A stretch of 64,000 nucleotides of DNA from Hypomesus transpacificus. Its lineage: Eukaryota > Chordata > Actinopteri > Osmeriformes > Osmeridae. The DNA lies in the NCBI RefSeq assembly GCF_021917145.1, contig NC_061070.1:9782743-9846742 (forward strand), written 5' to 3'. Below the pieces are notes generated by a model. It did not search any database and was not told where the DNA came from. It saw only the letters and a list, made by a program, of their open reading frames with translations. A program made the translations under genes and the position numbers. Shown one piece after another: positions 18,834 through 30,050 of the stretch; position 1 is the stretch's first letter, and each line of letters opens with the position of its first letter.

Positions 18834-21401
18834 TCAATCCACCTCTGTTGAGTCGAGTTCATTGAGAAATCTCCGACATTTACTCATAAGAACTTTGACA
18901 GCCTCCGTGACCACAACATCTGGAGGTAAGATGCCAGTGGACTCAACAGAAACTGTAAGGGCGAAAAAGAAAAATTTAACAAGGGAAATCTATGTAAAAC
19001 TAAACACAATGTTGAATACGATAACACGCAACTGAAGAGATGTGTTATGTGGTGCTTTCTATGTCTTTATTGTATCTGTATTAGCTGCAACAGGAGTGGA
19101 ATTAGTGATGGTAAATGATTAAATACACAGGCAAACATACAGATGAAATGGTCCCGCACTCTGGCCAGCTTTACAAGATTCTTGAGGTCATCATGTCTGA
19201 GAACCTCCCTACTGCATGTGTCTGGACGGCTGTTCACAACTTTTGCAATAACCTTTCCTGCAGGGCAGAAGACCACAATCAATAACCTTTCCTGCAGGGC
19301 AGAAGACCACAATCAATAACCTTTCCTGCAGGGCAGAAGACCACAATCAATAACCTTTCCTGCAGGGCAGAAGACCACAATCATAAACCCAATCAATGAT
19401 ATAACGAGTCATTATGGAAGGAAAAGCTTGTGGAAATCATTTTCATTAAGTTCTTACCATTGCAGTTTTCCAATTCAATTACACCAGGTGAGAAACAGCT
19501 CTTCAGCCTCTCTGCCTTCTCCCCCTCTACAGTTTCCATTAGAGTGATCTCAGGGAGGAGCCTGTAGCTGGCTGTTGCAACAGGTGAGAACTTTGCATGG
19601 TCTTGACCTGTAGGATTGGAGCACGAGAGCTAGCCTATCAGAATAGTAAGACAAACTTACTAAAAATATTTATTTTAAGTTATTTGAGAAGTCTTCAAAT
19701 TTGACAGGTCTGAAATATAGTATACATAACCAAATATGAAATCCATCCAACTAATAAATATTCCCAGTGTCTGAGTTGACAGAAACGTATCTCACCGATG
19801 CCCTTCACACAGCTCATGACAATGTCAAGTTCCTGTCCTGGTCGGAGCTGTGCTATCAGGATGTCCCCGTGGACAGGGCCAATATTGGCATCGGCAAACA
19901 CGTCAGCCTGGTTCCCAATCGGGACCCACGTCATGTCCTTGGAGTACACTGAGTAGAAAGACGAGAGGTCAAATGAGCGACCGTGCACAGGAACACAAAA
20001 TCCTACATTGATTGAAACTGAGCTGTATCTATGAGGGTATTCATCAACTCAAGGGTATTCAACAATTTCAGGTTCCTATGTTTATTGTATGCACCTTCCT
20101 GCCAAAGCAAATTCCTTGCCTGTGCAAACTTTCATGGCAAATAAATCCCATTATGATTCTGATCAAGGACTTATACGATCTTTGCATTATAATGTTAGTT
20201 ACAGGCTTTGTGATGTGTCAAGTATAGACAGTGAGAGCAAATGTATTTGTATTGAGGTGCAAGACTCCTTATTTACCCATATGGTTTAGGTACAGCTCCT
20301 TGGGGTCCGATGAGTCTTTAGGGGCCCTAGGGTTCCTAGTGCATTTGATTTTCAGCTGGAGTTGAATTGTGTCTATTTCTGTGCCTTCTTCTTCCCCTCC
20401 TTCCTCCCCTGAGAAAAGAAAATGACAGGAAAAAAAATACTAAGCCTTTGGACATTCTTAAACCTTACACTGAATTACTGGACATAGACTAAGAAAGAGG
20501 GGGGAGGGGGGGATATATACCAATGTTTCTGTACTCGAACAAACGAGGGTCAGCTTTGATGGGGATGAGGCCTAGTCTGTGTGCAAGAATCTCATCCTGT
20601 ACAATAGATGTGTTGTTGTAGATATACACTTTTTCAACTGCCATGGTGGGAACCTGAGAGAAGAAAGATAATCAGTCTTTGGTAGCCAAAGTTGTGTAAC
20701 TTGCTTTCATCCACTTTAATACAGCCACAATCATCTTGCACACAATCACCTCAGCCAGCATTATCCTACGGAAGGCATTTGCAATTGCGGCATCTATTCC
20801 CACCATGTCGAATTCCATGGTTGTCTCATCCATTTCCACAATATTGATTCTGAAATTCTGCAAAGAACGGTGATTTCATTTTTTTATTATTATTGATTCA
20901 GAGAAGACATTTCAAAATAAATCACCTGAACATAATTCTTTTTTTAATGTGCAAAATACATGTCGGTCTCACAGATTCATCGACACACAGGGCCAACGAT
21001 AACAAGTTACCTTTTGGAATTTCTGCATATTCCATGCATCATCGTAGCCCGGGTAATTACCGGGGTAGTCAGTTGTATGAACCTGCAAGCATTTGCATAA
21101 AACAAATCTAAAGTTAGCTAAGCCTTAAGCTCAACTGTTAACTAGCTATCCGTCACATGTGAACTACTAGCATACCACCGGTATGGTCAACGTTTATGTT
21201 GGCTAGCTTGAACTAGCCTAACTGAACCATGCAAGTTAGCAGTCTTATCCACCCGTACGTTTCCCAATCATCAACCAAAAAGTCAGTTACAGGTTGATCT
21301 TTACACAAGAAGATTGACCAACTACTTACATTCCGAACACCAAATTCTTGTAAAATGACTCTATTCCGAATTTCATCCACGTTGCTCCCGGACGCTGCCA
21401 T
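18834..21401 (-). CDS. polr1c: POLR1C (RPAC1/AC40), shared RNA polymerase I and III subunit
   Basis: Alpha-like assembly subunit of RNA polymerases I and III; it pairs with POLR1D. Coding exons: 21330-21401, 21011-21082, 20750-20857, 20521-20653, 20277-20408, 19796-19948, 19458-19607, 19141-19257, 18834-18952. All phases agree; the total is 351 aa against 346 in human. Recognisable stretches are [20 protein letters not shown], the alpha-motif block [40 protein letters not shown] and a C-terminal [11 protein letters not shown] Glu-rich loop sits at the start of exon 5. Exon 8's acceptor is part of a 34-bp unit repeated four times. A minus-strand ATTAAA at 18521-18526 suggests a 3' UTR of about 310 nt, ending within 200 bp of the FBXO28 start region, so the two same-strand genes are tightly packed. 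Confidence 0.96.
19247..19382 (-). repeat. Four perfect 34-bp copies containing the POLR1C exon 8 acceptor
   Basis: Copies begin at 19247, 19281, 19315 and 19349. Each holds, on the minus strand, a pyrimidine tract plus AG (TTCTGCCCTGCAG) and the first exon bases GAAAGGTTATT. The genuine acceptor is the copy bordering 19257/19258, the only one that leaves the exon open. Use of the neighbouring upstream copy adds 34 nt and shifts frame; use of the farthest adds 102 nt but still meets TGA in the second copy. Copies look identical, so the expansion is recent or is under assembly error. Confidence 0.93.
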
Positions 21402-23290
21402 TTTGACAATGTTTTCATTGACGTCTGTTAACCCCGCCTATCTCTACTTCTTCGGTGGTACTCGCTGCGTGTAAGCGCCACTAGATGGGGTCATTAACAA
21501 ATCTTTATTCAAGGTTCCAAGCACCGTAGTTTGTTTTAAATGCATCCCAAGCAATGAGGCTTTACGAGTAGTGAAACTACCTTGACCTACCTATGGGGAT
21601 AGAGGGACAATTAACCCATATGTGGCGTGGCATGAAGACCAACATGATGAGCCCGAGGATTGATTTGAACTAGCAAACTACAAATCTTTAAAGATGTTCC
21701 TTGCACCACAATGAACAAAATGTTCATCGGACCACATGTGGTCTGATGAGGTGTTTCAAGAAGACTTCACCAAAACCAACAGGGTGACATTTTACCTGAC
21801 ATTCACTCAAAGCTTTGTTTCCCAGAAGCCACTGCTTAAAAAAAGACACATTATTTATATACTTTATTGCTGGCATTAAGAGTCATAAGAACACATTTTG
21901 AGATACATGACATTTCCATCATGAAATCAACCGACAGGTGACATAACTACAGTATACAGACTGTATATAGAAAGCAGCAACAATCTACAAAATTCCTGTC
22001 AAATATGGCCTCCTCCACCACAACTCAACAAAACTAAGCAATCTATGTTGCTTCTCTGTTATTGTCAATACTATTAAAATTAATATAAATTATTCTGTAT
22101 GGAACATAAACAAATTCCTTACTTGATTCTTGATTGATTTACTCGAGTAACTCAGTCTAAAACACAGGGCCAGTTCCAAGATTCAAATGGTGCCGATGTA
22201 CTTAAACCAGTTTCACCAAAACAATATGTGATTGCGTGACGGAACTGTTATATACCACATTGCAGCAATAGTAGCCTATAATACAAATATATTTTAATCT
22301 GATTTTAAGATTGCTTTGTTTGTCTGCTTTTGATTAATACAAATTGTTTCACTCTTTAACCTAATTCAGTGCATCATTTTACTTACACACCATTCCTAGT
22401 TACAGATCTGATCAATTACCATTCTGCAACACCAGGTTTGCACACTGCTACCAAGGGTCATTATAGCACAGTACATTGTGAAGATACTGTTCTAATTCTA
22501 ATAATATTTGGACTCACAATAGATCTTCAAATCTTTTCTGTTGCCATTATGGATGAATGAACAAGTCACACACAGGAAAACACCCACTGAACCCTCAACC
22601 CAGTTAAGCCTGTTTTAGGCTATGGATTTAGACTGAAAAAAAAACACACAATAATAATAACACAAGCACAATTATTCTCCTACTTGCCAAAAATACATTG
22701 ATAATGAAAACATGAAACGTTGAAATAGGGAACAAAACAGATTACATAAAGTTTGATTTCATGGTACGTTTTTGCAAAAGACGACTGTAAACTACCACAT
22801 ACGGCAGACCAACCAAAGATATTGTTTTCTTCGGATGATGAGGCACAGTCAATCAAAGATTGCTATTATACAGTAGCCTATTTCTCTCTTTTGGGGCTTT
22901 TTTCCAGCTATTCCTATCCATAAACCAAGGCTAGCTTAAGCTATGCAATGTAGCCTAATGACCCAACTGGAAAATGTTGAAGGGACATTCTCAAAATGTG
23001 ATAAAAGTTTTGCAAATTAAAGGAGAAGAGGCTTAATACATGTACGTTTAAGCTTATAACAAAGCAATAAGAAACCTTCTTTTAATACATTTAGTTCTGT
23101 TCTGTCCTTGCACCTACATTTGCCATGTCTTTTCTATATATTTGTGGGGTTTTGGAAACATGTATTTCTCCTGCTGTAAGACAGATCATACTTTAGTAGG
23201 CTATATCTGGGTCGTATATCAAGTGTATGAGCAGCCATCTTGGCCGAGGAGCACAGTGTTTGGGTTTCACTCCCTCTTCCTGTCCCTCCA
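21402..23290. other. POLR1C upstream region and GPRIN-like 3' UTR
   Basis: The first about 100 bp above 21402 should hold the POLR1C promoter, which has no obvious TATA. From about 21860 to 23290 the AT-rich sequence is probably the 3' UTR of the GPRIN-like gene. Only short unsupported reading frames are present. Confidence 0.45.
21863..21868 (-). terminator. Candidate poly(A) signal of the GPRIN-like gene
   Basis: AATAAA on the minus strand (TTTATT on plus) 1.4 kb after the GPRIN-like stop codon. Inferred from position only. Confidence 0.35.
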
Positions 23291-24856
23291 TCAGTCTACC
23301 GCGGTGCTGGAGCGGGCGCAGCAGGCAGGACTGCGGATGGAGGCCATCACCCCGGCCCTCTTCCTCCTGCGCCCTGGGTCATTGCTGCTTCTGCGCGAGG
23401 TGATGGTGTCCTGGCGAGACAGCTTGGCGGCACGGCCTGCCGTCTCCTTGATCTGCAGCTCCAGGTGCCGCTGAATGGCCAATCCCAACTCTTCAGGGTC
23501 CACCGACGCCCCGTACACCTCCCACGTCATGCCCTCCGCGTCCCACTTCACCTCTTTCACCGGGGTCTTCTGGCCGCCGCCCTCCACCTCCGCCCCGCCG
23601 TTAGCGTTCCCAGCCCGGTTGGGGGAGTCCTCGACTAGGCAGACCTGGGGGAAGACGTGGGGTGGGGGAGGCTCAGGGGCATGGACTGTCTGCACCCCTA
23701 CGTCCCTGAGCTCCTTACAGGCTGTCATGGTCCCCGTCTCCCTTGTGGCGGCTCGGGTACTGCAGCCGCCGTACTCCTCCCCTTGCGGCAGCCCTCCACC
23801 ACCAGGGGGCAGTGGTCCCGCCCAGGTGCAGTTGAGTTTGCAGCAGCGCAGCATCCGCTTGGCATCGAGCCCGGTCTCACTGACGGAGGAGATGAGGCGG
23901 GGGAGGGCCAGGAGGTTAGCTGCCGGGTGAGGCGCCGTCAATCTCGCGTCACGGTAATCGGTGTCCACGCCCGCTAGGCGTGCCACCTGCTGGGCGGGGG
24001 CTGGGATGGGCTGGGGGTGGCAGTAGGCAGCGAACGTGTCCTCCAGGGTCCCATGGTGGACAAACGTGCCGTGACACATACCCTCCTCACAGTGCGGGTG
24101 GTGGCGAGCATTTCCGCAGACCTCCGACATGGGGTTGGAAGGACCAGAGCTGCACATCCTGACACACCCGCCCGGAGGCTGCGTTTTGGGGCTACCTCCT
24201 CCGCTGTTTCCCCCGCGGCAGGTGGTGGTGACTGCGTTGCAGTGCTGCAGCTGCATGGCCTGCTTGCAGGCTAACATGGGGTGGGCCTGAAGAAGGGCCT
24301 CCTGAGGGGTGTTTCTTCCAGGGTAACCAGAAGGCGACGGGCATCCAGCCTCCCTGACCAGATGGAGGGTGTCGGAATGACTCCTCTGAACAGGCAGCTG
24401 TCCTGGTCCCAGCCTGTCCCATCTCAGGTCTCTCTGGGAGGTGGAGGAGACTGCAAGGCCTTCCCTACACACAGATAACATCATGCCCCGGTCCACTTGG
24501 AGGCTATGATTTGCAATGCCTCCTAGCCTCTGTGATGTGTTTGCCTCAGCTATGCTGTGGGGGCGGGCTGAAGTCCCGGGTGGTACTGGATCCACCGGGT
24601 GTTGGGTGGTACACTGGGGGTCCGCAGGGGACGTTTGACTGTCCACCTGACTTCTACCAGCATTGTCTCTCTGAGGAAATGAAGTTTGATGGTCGCTGGA
24701 TGTCTTTGGTTCCTTTTGGTGCAGTGGGGCAGTCAGCACGTCTACAGAGCTCTTGGAGAGGGGCAGTAGGGGGTCAGCGGAGAGGCCCCCATCAAGTGGC
24801 ACAGTGGCACCCCCCGGTGGGAACAACTCAGAAGCAGGTGGCCCGCCCTCTGCCAT
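23291..24856 (-). CDS. GPRIN-family protein (G protein-regulated inducer of neurite outgrowth)
   Basis: A 521-aa protein in one uninterrupted coding exon, as is usual for GPRIN genes. GPRINs bind activated Gi/o-class alpha subunits at the neuronal membrane and promote neurite growth. The N-terminal 380 residues are low-complexity, Pro/Ser/Gly-rich and Cys-containing with no known domain. The C-terminal signature is clear: DVGVQT at about 385, then VKEVKWDAEGMTWEVYGASV from about 433, DPEELGLAIQRHLELQI, a basic SRR/RRRKR stretch and a terminal CC pair (SPACCARSSTAVD), a likely palmitoylation site. The start ATG at 24856 is nine bases inside a good acceptor (CTTCGTCTGCCACAG, exon edge 24865), so at least one 5' non-coding exon exists. 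Which paralogue (GPRIN1, 2 or 3) cannot be settled by eye. The gene is GC-rich compared with the AT-rich DNA around it. Confidence 0.85.
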   Translation of the reverse strand: MAEGGPPASELFPPGGATVPLDGGLSADPLLPLSKSSVDVLTAPLHQKEPKTSSDHQTSFPQRDNAGRSQVDSQTSPADPQCTTQHPVDPVPPGTSARPHSIAEANTSQRLGGIANHSLQVDRGMMLSVCREGLAVSSTSQRDLRWDRLGPGQLPVQRSHSDTLHLVREAGCPSPSGYPGRNTPQEALLQAHPMLACKQAMQLQHCNAVTTTCRGGNSGGGSPKTQPPGGCVRMCSSGPSNPMSEVCGNARHHPHCEEGMCHGTFVHHGTLEDTFAAYCHPQPIPAPAQQVARLAGVDTDYRDARLTAPHPAANLLALPRLISSVSETGLDAKRMLRCCKLNCTWAGPLPPGGGGLPQGEEYGGCSTRAATRETGTMTACKELRDVGVQTVHAPEPPPPHVFPQVCLVEDSPNRAGNANGGAEVEGGGQKTPVKEVKWDAEGMTWEVYGASVDPEELGLAIQRHLELQIKETAGRAAKLSRQDTITSRRSSNDPGRRRKRAGVMASIRSPACCARSSTAVD

Positions 24857-24865
24857 GGGAAAACC

Positions 24866-27155
24866 CTGTGGCAGACGAAGAGAAAGAGAACGTTACCAGC
24901 GTGGGTATCTCAGACCCGTAATCACTCCTCTCAGAGCAGCCAACACAGTGCATCAGGACAACGGAATGAACACAGTGATTTGGTACTAACCAAATTGGTT
25001 CCTTGGTTCTGACATGACTGATTTGTGATGGTGAGGCGGGCTCCAGGCCTTACATAGCAGTAGACACTAGTCGGCTGGAAGGCCGTGGGTCTTTGACTGT
25101 TCTAGACATTTTAATGAAAACAAAGAACCCCCTTCTTTTTTTCCTTTCTTCATGTTGCTTTCAATCTCATTAAAGTGTTAAAGCTTTAATTGTCTCTGCC
25201 AACAGATTGCGATGCCAGACAAAGCTAAGAGGGTATTGGTTGGGGCACAGACGGGTGGGCATGGACAGTGGTCAGGTAACCCTGGTAGAGGCAGAGGTTA
25301 GGCCGATCAGATTAGTTTTGGATCAGCTGTTTATCCATAAGCTTACAAGAAAAACATAGGATTGTCTGTACCTTCTTAGAAAGCATTAGTCGGAGGCCAA
25401 AATGCTGCATATTTTTGTTTTGAGTTCCACCGTACATCAAGGATCTGTAAAAACGTTTGTACTTTTAAGACACAGTGTTGGCCTTCCTCATAATGCTGTA
25501 ACACTACGTGCTACACTACTGCTTGCACAAAATGGCCATTGTATTGGAGTTGTTAAAGGTCTTGTCCCTCCCTCCTTCTGATCAGGGAATGCCTTTCTAA
25601 GAACATCAGAGGGTGGTGGTGAGCTGTCCTAACCCCAGGAGGGATCTCAGTCCAATCAGTCCTGAGTATGGCAACACCTGTCTGTGTGATACAATCAGTC
25701 CTGAGTATGGCAACACCTGTCTGTGTGATACAATCAGTCCTGAGTATGGCAACACCTGTCTGTGTGATACAATCAGTCCTGAGTATGGCAACACCTGTCT
25801 GTGTGATACAATCAGTCCTGAGTATGGCAACACCTGTCTGTGTGATACAATCAGTCCTGAGTATGGCAACACCTGTCTGTGTGATACAATCAGTCCTGAG
25901 TATGGCAACACCTGTCTGTGTGATACAATCAGTCCTGAGTATGGCAACACCTGTCTGTGTGATACAATCAGTCCTGAGTATGGCAACACCTGTCTGTGTG
26001 ATACAATCAGTCCTGAGTATGGCAACACCTGTCTGTGTGATACAATCAGTCCTGAGTATGGCAACACCTGTCTGTGTGATACAATCAGTCCTGAGTATGG
26101 CAACACCTGTCTGCGTGATACAATCAGGTACCATACCGGAAGATATGAATATACCATATGGATAGCAACCATTTGGGAAGATTGTTGATGAGTAACATGA
26201 CAATGAACAGATGCTGGAATAGATTTCTGGGATTATTTTTTAGCTCCCAAGCATGCCATTGGAATGAAAGATTGAATATGTTACATATTGTATTCATTCA
26301 TATAAAAATGCAATAACACTGTGTATTAAAAAATGTGGTTAGCAAATCCTAATGTCAATAAACATTGTGAAATGCCACACTTATTCAGGAAATTACTTGG
26401 CCAAATTGCAATTGGTTCTCCAATCAGGCAAAAGGCTTTTTTCTTCTTTTTTTTAAGGCAGCATGTTGGGCACCTATCTGCAAGGGTCCTCAGATCAGAA
26501 GTCGCTTTGTCGGCTCTGAGGAGGTGTGCAGCTATTCTAAAGGAAGGGCTTGGCATCACACCCACTGATCCCACCACATCAAGGAGCTTGATGTGTGCTG
26601 TGTGAAAACTGGTGTTGATGGGAGTAGGATGTGTGAGGTGCGGCTCTTGTGTCCTTGGTCAAGAAATAAAGATTCATCAAGAAATAAAATGATGTCATAT
26701 GATCCCGTTGCTTTTCCTAATATGATACAATTCTGTAACCTTCTGCAAAAGTATGCCGATTGAAAACCCCGAACACATAAAAATCGATATATCATCCATC
26801 GGAAATAGATCTAAAACAACAAAAAATGTGCTTCAGATGGAAACATTACCCTGAGAAAGCAGTCTGATATAAGGTGGATAAAAGTATGGCCAATTGTTGC
26901 TTGTCTTCCTGACTCACTTATTCAAGGCCTGCATGGATTTCCTACCTCAATGGTGCTAAAAATACCCTCGTAGGTGAAATGACGCACCCCCCCCCAGACC
27001 ACACACAAACAGGAGTATGCATTGGAACTTGCGCACATGCACACACTCCCTAACAAATGACACTCCAAAACACAACCCTGAAATCAAACAGTCAGGTATC
27101 TCAGGGAAGAAAATACAGAAAGCCTTTCTAATGCAGACCAGTAACACCAGCTTAC
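24866..27155 (-). other. Putative 5' intron of the GPRIN-like gene
   Basis: Runs from a good acceptor (24866-24867) up to a good donor at 27151-27155 (minus-strand AAAG|GTAAGC). It contains the 39-bp minisatellite at 25653-26120 and otherwise non-coding AT-rich sequence. The joining of the two sites is inferred. Confidence 0.45.
25653..26120. repeat. 39-bp minisatellite, 12 copies
   Basis: Exactly twelve head-to-tail units of 39 bp beginning CAATCAGTCCTGAGTATGGC. All appear identical except the last (TGCGTG for TGTGTG). As 39 is a multiple of 3, four reading frames stay open through the array as 13-residue repeats; these are by-products, not genes. Confidence 0.97.
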
Positions 27156-27300
27156 CTTTCAATCTGAGCTTCGTGCGCCTGAGGTCTTTCTCTCCACCTC
27201 TTCTCCTTCACCGGGCTTCAATTCTTTTGCCCAGCTTCCTGAAGAACCGACGTCAATCCAGGATCTCGTAGAGGGAAAAGAGAAGCTGGTCCCCCCCCTC
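27156..27300 (-). other. Candidate 5' non-coding exon and promoter of the GPRIN-like gene
   Basis: Minus-strand sequence above a strong donor (GTAAGC at 27150-27155). Transcription start would be about 27.25-27.45 kb, where CT-rich pyrimidine tracts lie. Supported only by the donor and by the need for a 5' exon. Confidence 0.35.
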
Positions 27301-27830
27301 ACATCCACAGGTGACTCCCCCTCTTGCCACGCACTATCTACTACACCCTCCCTCTTTCTTTCTTCGAGTCTCCTCCTCCTCTCCCCCCCCCTTCACTCTC
27401 CCTCTCTCCTCTTTCTATCTCGGCCCCAGCCGGGAACAAGATGGAGGAAACCTTAAGATAATCCCTTCTTTCATCTGATTACAAATGTGAGGCTGCACTT
27501 GCAAATCTTCATTTTCCCTCTCATGGAGACCGAGTGTGGATAGGAGGCAGAACTAGATGGAGGTGGCTTTTTGGCTGTGTATGGCGGTGGTGGTGGGGGG
27601 TAGATGGGAGGAGGGGATTGGAGGGTTGAAGGGGGAGGGGAATGATAATGAGGAGATGTAGTCAGGCAGCCGGCGTCATTGTCACTCCATCCACCTGGAG
27701 AAGAGAGAGAGAAAGAGGAAAAAAAAAAAGAGATGGAGGAAAATGCATGAATGAATGCGCATTTTTTTTTTTTTCTTGATGATAACTGCCGCCCCCTCAA
27801 ATAGACACTCTCTTTCTATTTGTGTGGTCT

Positions 27831-27831
<1 letters not shown>

Positions 27832-27884
<53 letters not shown>

Positions 27885-27896
27885 CTCTCCCTCTCT
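27832..27896. repeat. (CT)n microsatellite
   Basis: About 48 bases of uninterrupted CT followed by imperfect CT/CCT. Confidence 0.95.
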
Positions 27897-27947
27897 CACT
27901 CACTCTGACACACAAGCACCGTTTCCCATCCCCTCTTCATTCCCCTT

Positions 27948-27950
<3 letters not shown>

Positions 27951-27994
<44 letters not shown>
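27951..27994. repeat. (AC)22 microsatellite
   Basis: Uninterrupted AC dinucleotides, followed at once by an AT-rich TATATAAAT block. Confidence 0.97.
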
Positions 27995-27996
<2 letters not shown>

Positions 27997-28735
27997 TATA
28001 TATAAATTATATAAATATATAAATATATCACCAGCTCTAACCCCTATTGCCTTAGCCACACCCCATCACTCTGTCCCTGTTGCTATGGCAACTGCAATAC
28101 TCAATGGGACTCTGTTGAATGTTCATTTTTTCAAGTCCCTGTGAGGCAACAGACGGTTCATCAGCTGGGAATGTTCATGGTTGTCATGTAACAAGAGAAA
28201 CGTCTGCTTCCACACCTAGACATATGCCCTCCCTATCATATGCCATGTGTTTGTTGAGAAAGATAGAAATGTTCTGTATAATCAGTTCAAAGATGTGGAC
28301 ATCATGCCACATTTAGATTAGGAGGCTATGCAAGTCATTGCCTTTACACTACCTATCATCATTTTAAGATTCTCATGACCTCTTTCTCGTCATACTGTAC
28401 ACCATACTGTACTGTACACCGTTGATGAAGAAAGGGTTTTGTCCGTCTCTTCTTAAACGGAGTGACTAAGTTCAGTTGAGTTCTGGATATTATAAGTATT
28501 ATCAATCTGCAGGTTGGGAGAGAAAACCAGACCTCTGACAATAAATGACAACACAACACCAGTCTTAGGTCTCAACCATGTCTGTCTCCGCTCTGCAGGC
28601 CGGAGGACCATCTTTTATAGTGCACAAGAATTTTAACATAGGTGACAGTCAGGCAGTCATGGTGTTATAACATTACAGAGAAAGAGATTCACTGCTCTCA
28701 CTGACATCTATTCAACCTGACACAAAGACACAATT

Positions 28736-28882
28736 AAGCAATAAGCCCCAAGAGGCCGTGGTTTACGCTGATTTTAGAACAGGTAAGGGGAGTAGTTAGG
28801 CACGACGCGAAGCGGAGTGCCGAAAACACCCTTACCTGTTCTAAAATCAGCGTAAACCACGGACTCGCGGGGCTTATTGCTT
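28736..28882. mobile_element. 147-bp foldback/MITE-like element
   Basis: Arms of 52 bp at 28736-28787 and 28831-28882 are inverted copies differing at only about four positions near AAGCAATAAGCCCC. The 43-bp centre has its own inverted GGCAC/GTGCC around GACGCGAAGCGGA. No clear target duplication is seen, so the family is not assigned. The element is GC-rich within AT-rich flanks. Confidence 0.85.
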
Positions 28883-29071
28883 TTCTAAAACTGTTACTAC
28901 AAATATTTGATATGGTTTCATCAATAAAAACAATTAGAAACAAAAAAAAAAACAGAAAATAGTTTAATAATAAACCGTCATTCTTCCGCTACTACAAAGT
29001 ATAGTTCAATACAATATACTCTCATCAATAGCAAACTCACATGAGAACATACTAACTAGAATCTAATGACT

Positions 29072-29140
29072 AGTTCTATTGATAAGTGAAAGTTCTATTG
29101 ATTAGTGAAAGTTCTATTGATTAGCTCTATTGATCACTCA
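29072..29140. repeat. 19-bp tandem repeat, about 3.5 copies
   Basis: Units start at 29072, 29091 and 29110 (AGTTCTATTGATTAGTGAA) and decay to CTCTATTGATCACTC. Confidence 0.85.
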
Positions 29141-29949
29141 ATAATGTAAGGAGCAGTGCTTATCCCAATTTCCTCCACACCAGCAAAATGTCCTTTGATG
29201 AAGTGTACAGTGAAGCACATTCAGATATTACAAAGGCTATGTCCGGCCCACAAAACAAGCATCCATTCAGAAGCAACAATAAATGGTGACAATCTATTGG
29301 CTCAGGGGCATCTGGGTTCGGCTGTACAGGAAGAGGGAATTGTAACTAAGACAAAGGGTCTCTCCTCACCACGGCAACAGGTGGGAGATGAAGGAGATAG
29401 CATACTCTGTACACTCGAGGACAACATTTGATGTATGTCAGAGAAATAAGACGTCACTGGTTGCCATCAAGCAAGCTTGTCAGAAATATCAAATTACAGA
29501 GCTTGTTTACCTTTAGGCAATGCGCTGAGATGGGCATGCCTGCTAATGATAGCATAAGTCAGACACAAAGAGCAAAAGTAGGCCTAATTACTTAATATTT
29601 ATATATATCTAATAGGCAGTGCAGCGATTAGGATGCAGGATGTGTGGGGTGAGGGGAGGCGTGTCTAGGCCTAGGGCAACCTGGGTGATTCTCTCATCGG
29701 AGCCCCTACCCCCACCTCGAAAATACAAATCTTTGGGGGGCAATTCAATCTGTCTTTTTTTACTACTACCAAAAATATATGAATAACAAATGCAATAACA
29801 TATATGAATACACATATAATAATATAAGTATTATGTTCTGTTTACCTCACACCTGCTGTTGTACTTTGCATTTATTTTGTGTTTCTAGGAGTCATTTCAT
29901 TTTTTAAGTGTTATTTCACCTGAAAATGGCTCTTCTTTTTTGGGAGATA

Positions 29950-30050
29950 TTAAGATTTCACCTATATAGCCTAAGATTAAGATTTCACCTATATAGCCTA
30001 AGATTAAGATTTCACCTATATAGCCTAAGATTAGGATTTCACCTATATAG
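29950..30050. repeat. 27-bp tandem repeat, about 3.8 copies
   Basis: GATTTCACCTATATAGCC recurs at 29954, 29981, 30008 and 30035, a period of exactly 27. Confidence 0.92.

Noticed and set aside
23475..23930. 151-aa and neighbouring plus-strand frames
   Set aside because: Antisense to the GPRIN-like coding exon, which has a family signature on the minus strand.
25553..26203. Open frames of 165-216 aa on both strands with 13-residue repeats
   Set aside because: Product of a 39-bp tandem array lacking stops; no start context or homology.
26326..26605. Overlapping frames on both strands around 26.3-26.6 kb
   Set aside because: Lies in the putative GPRIN intron with an A/T homopolymer inside; no family likeness seen.
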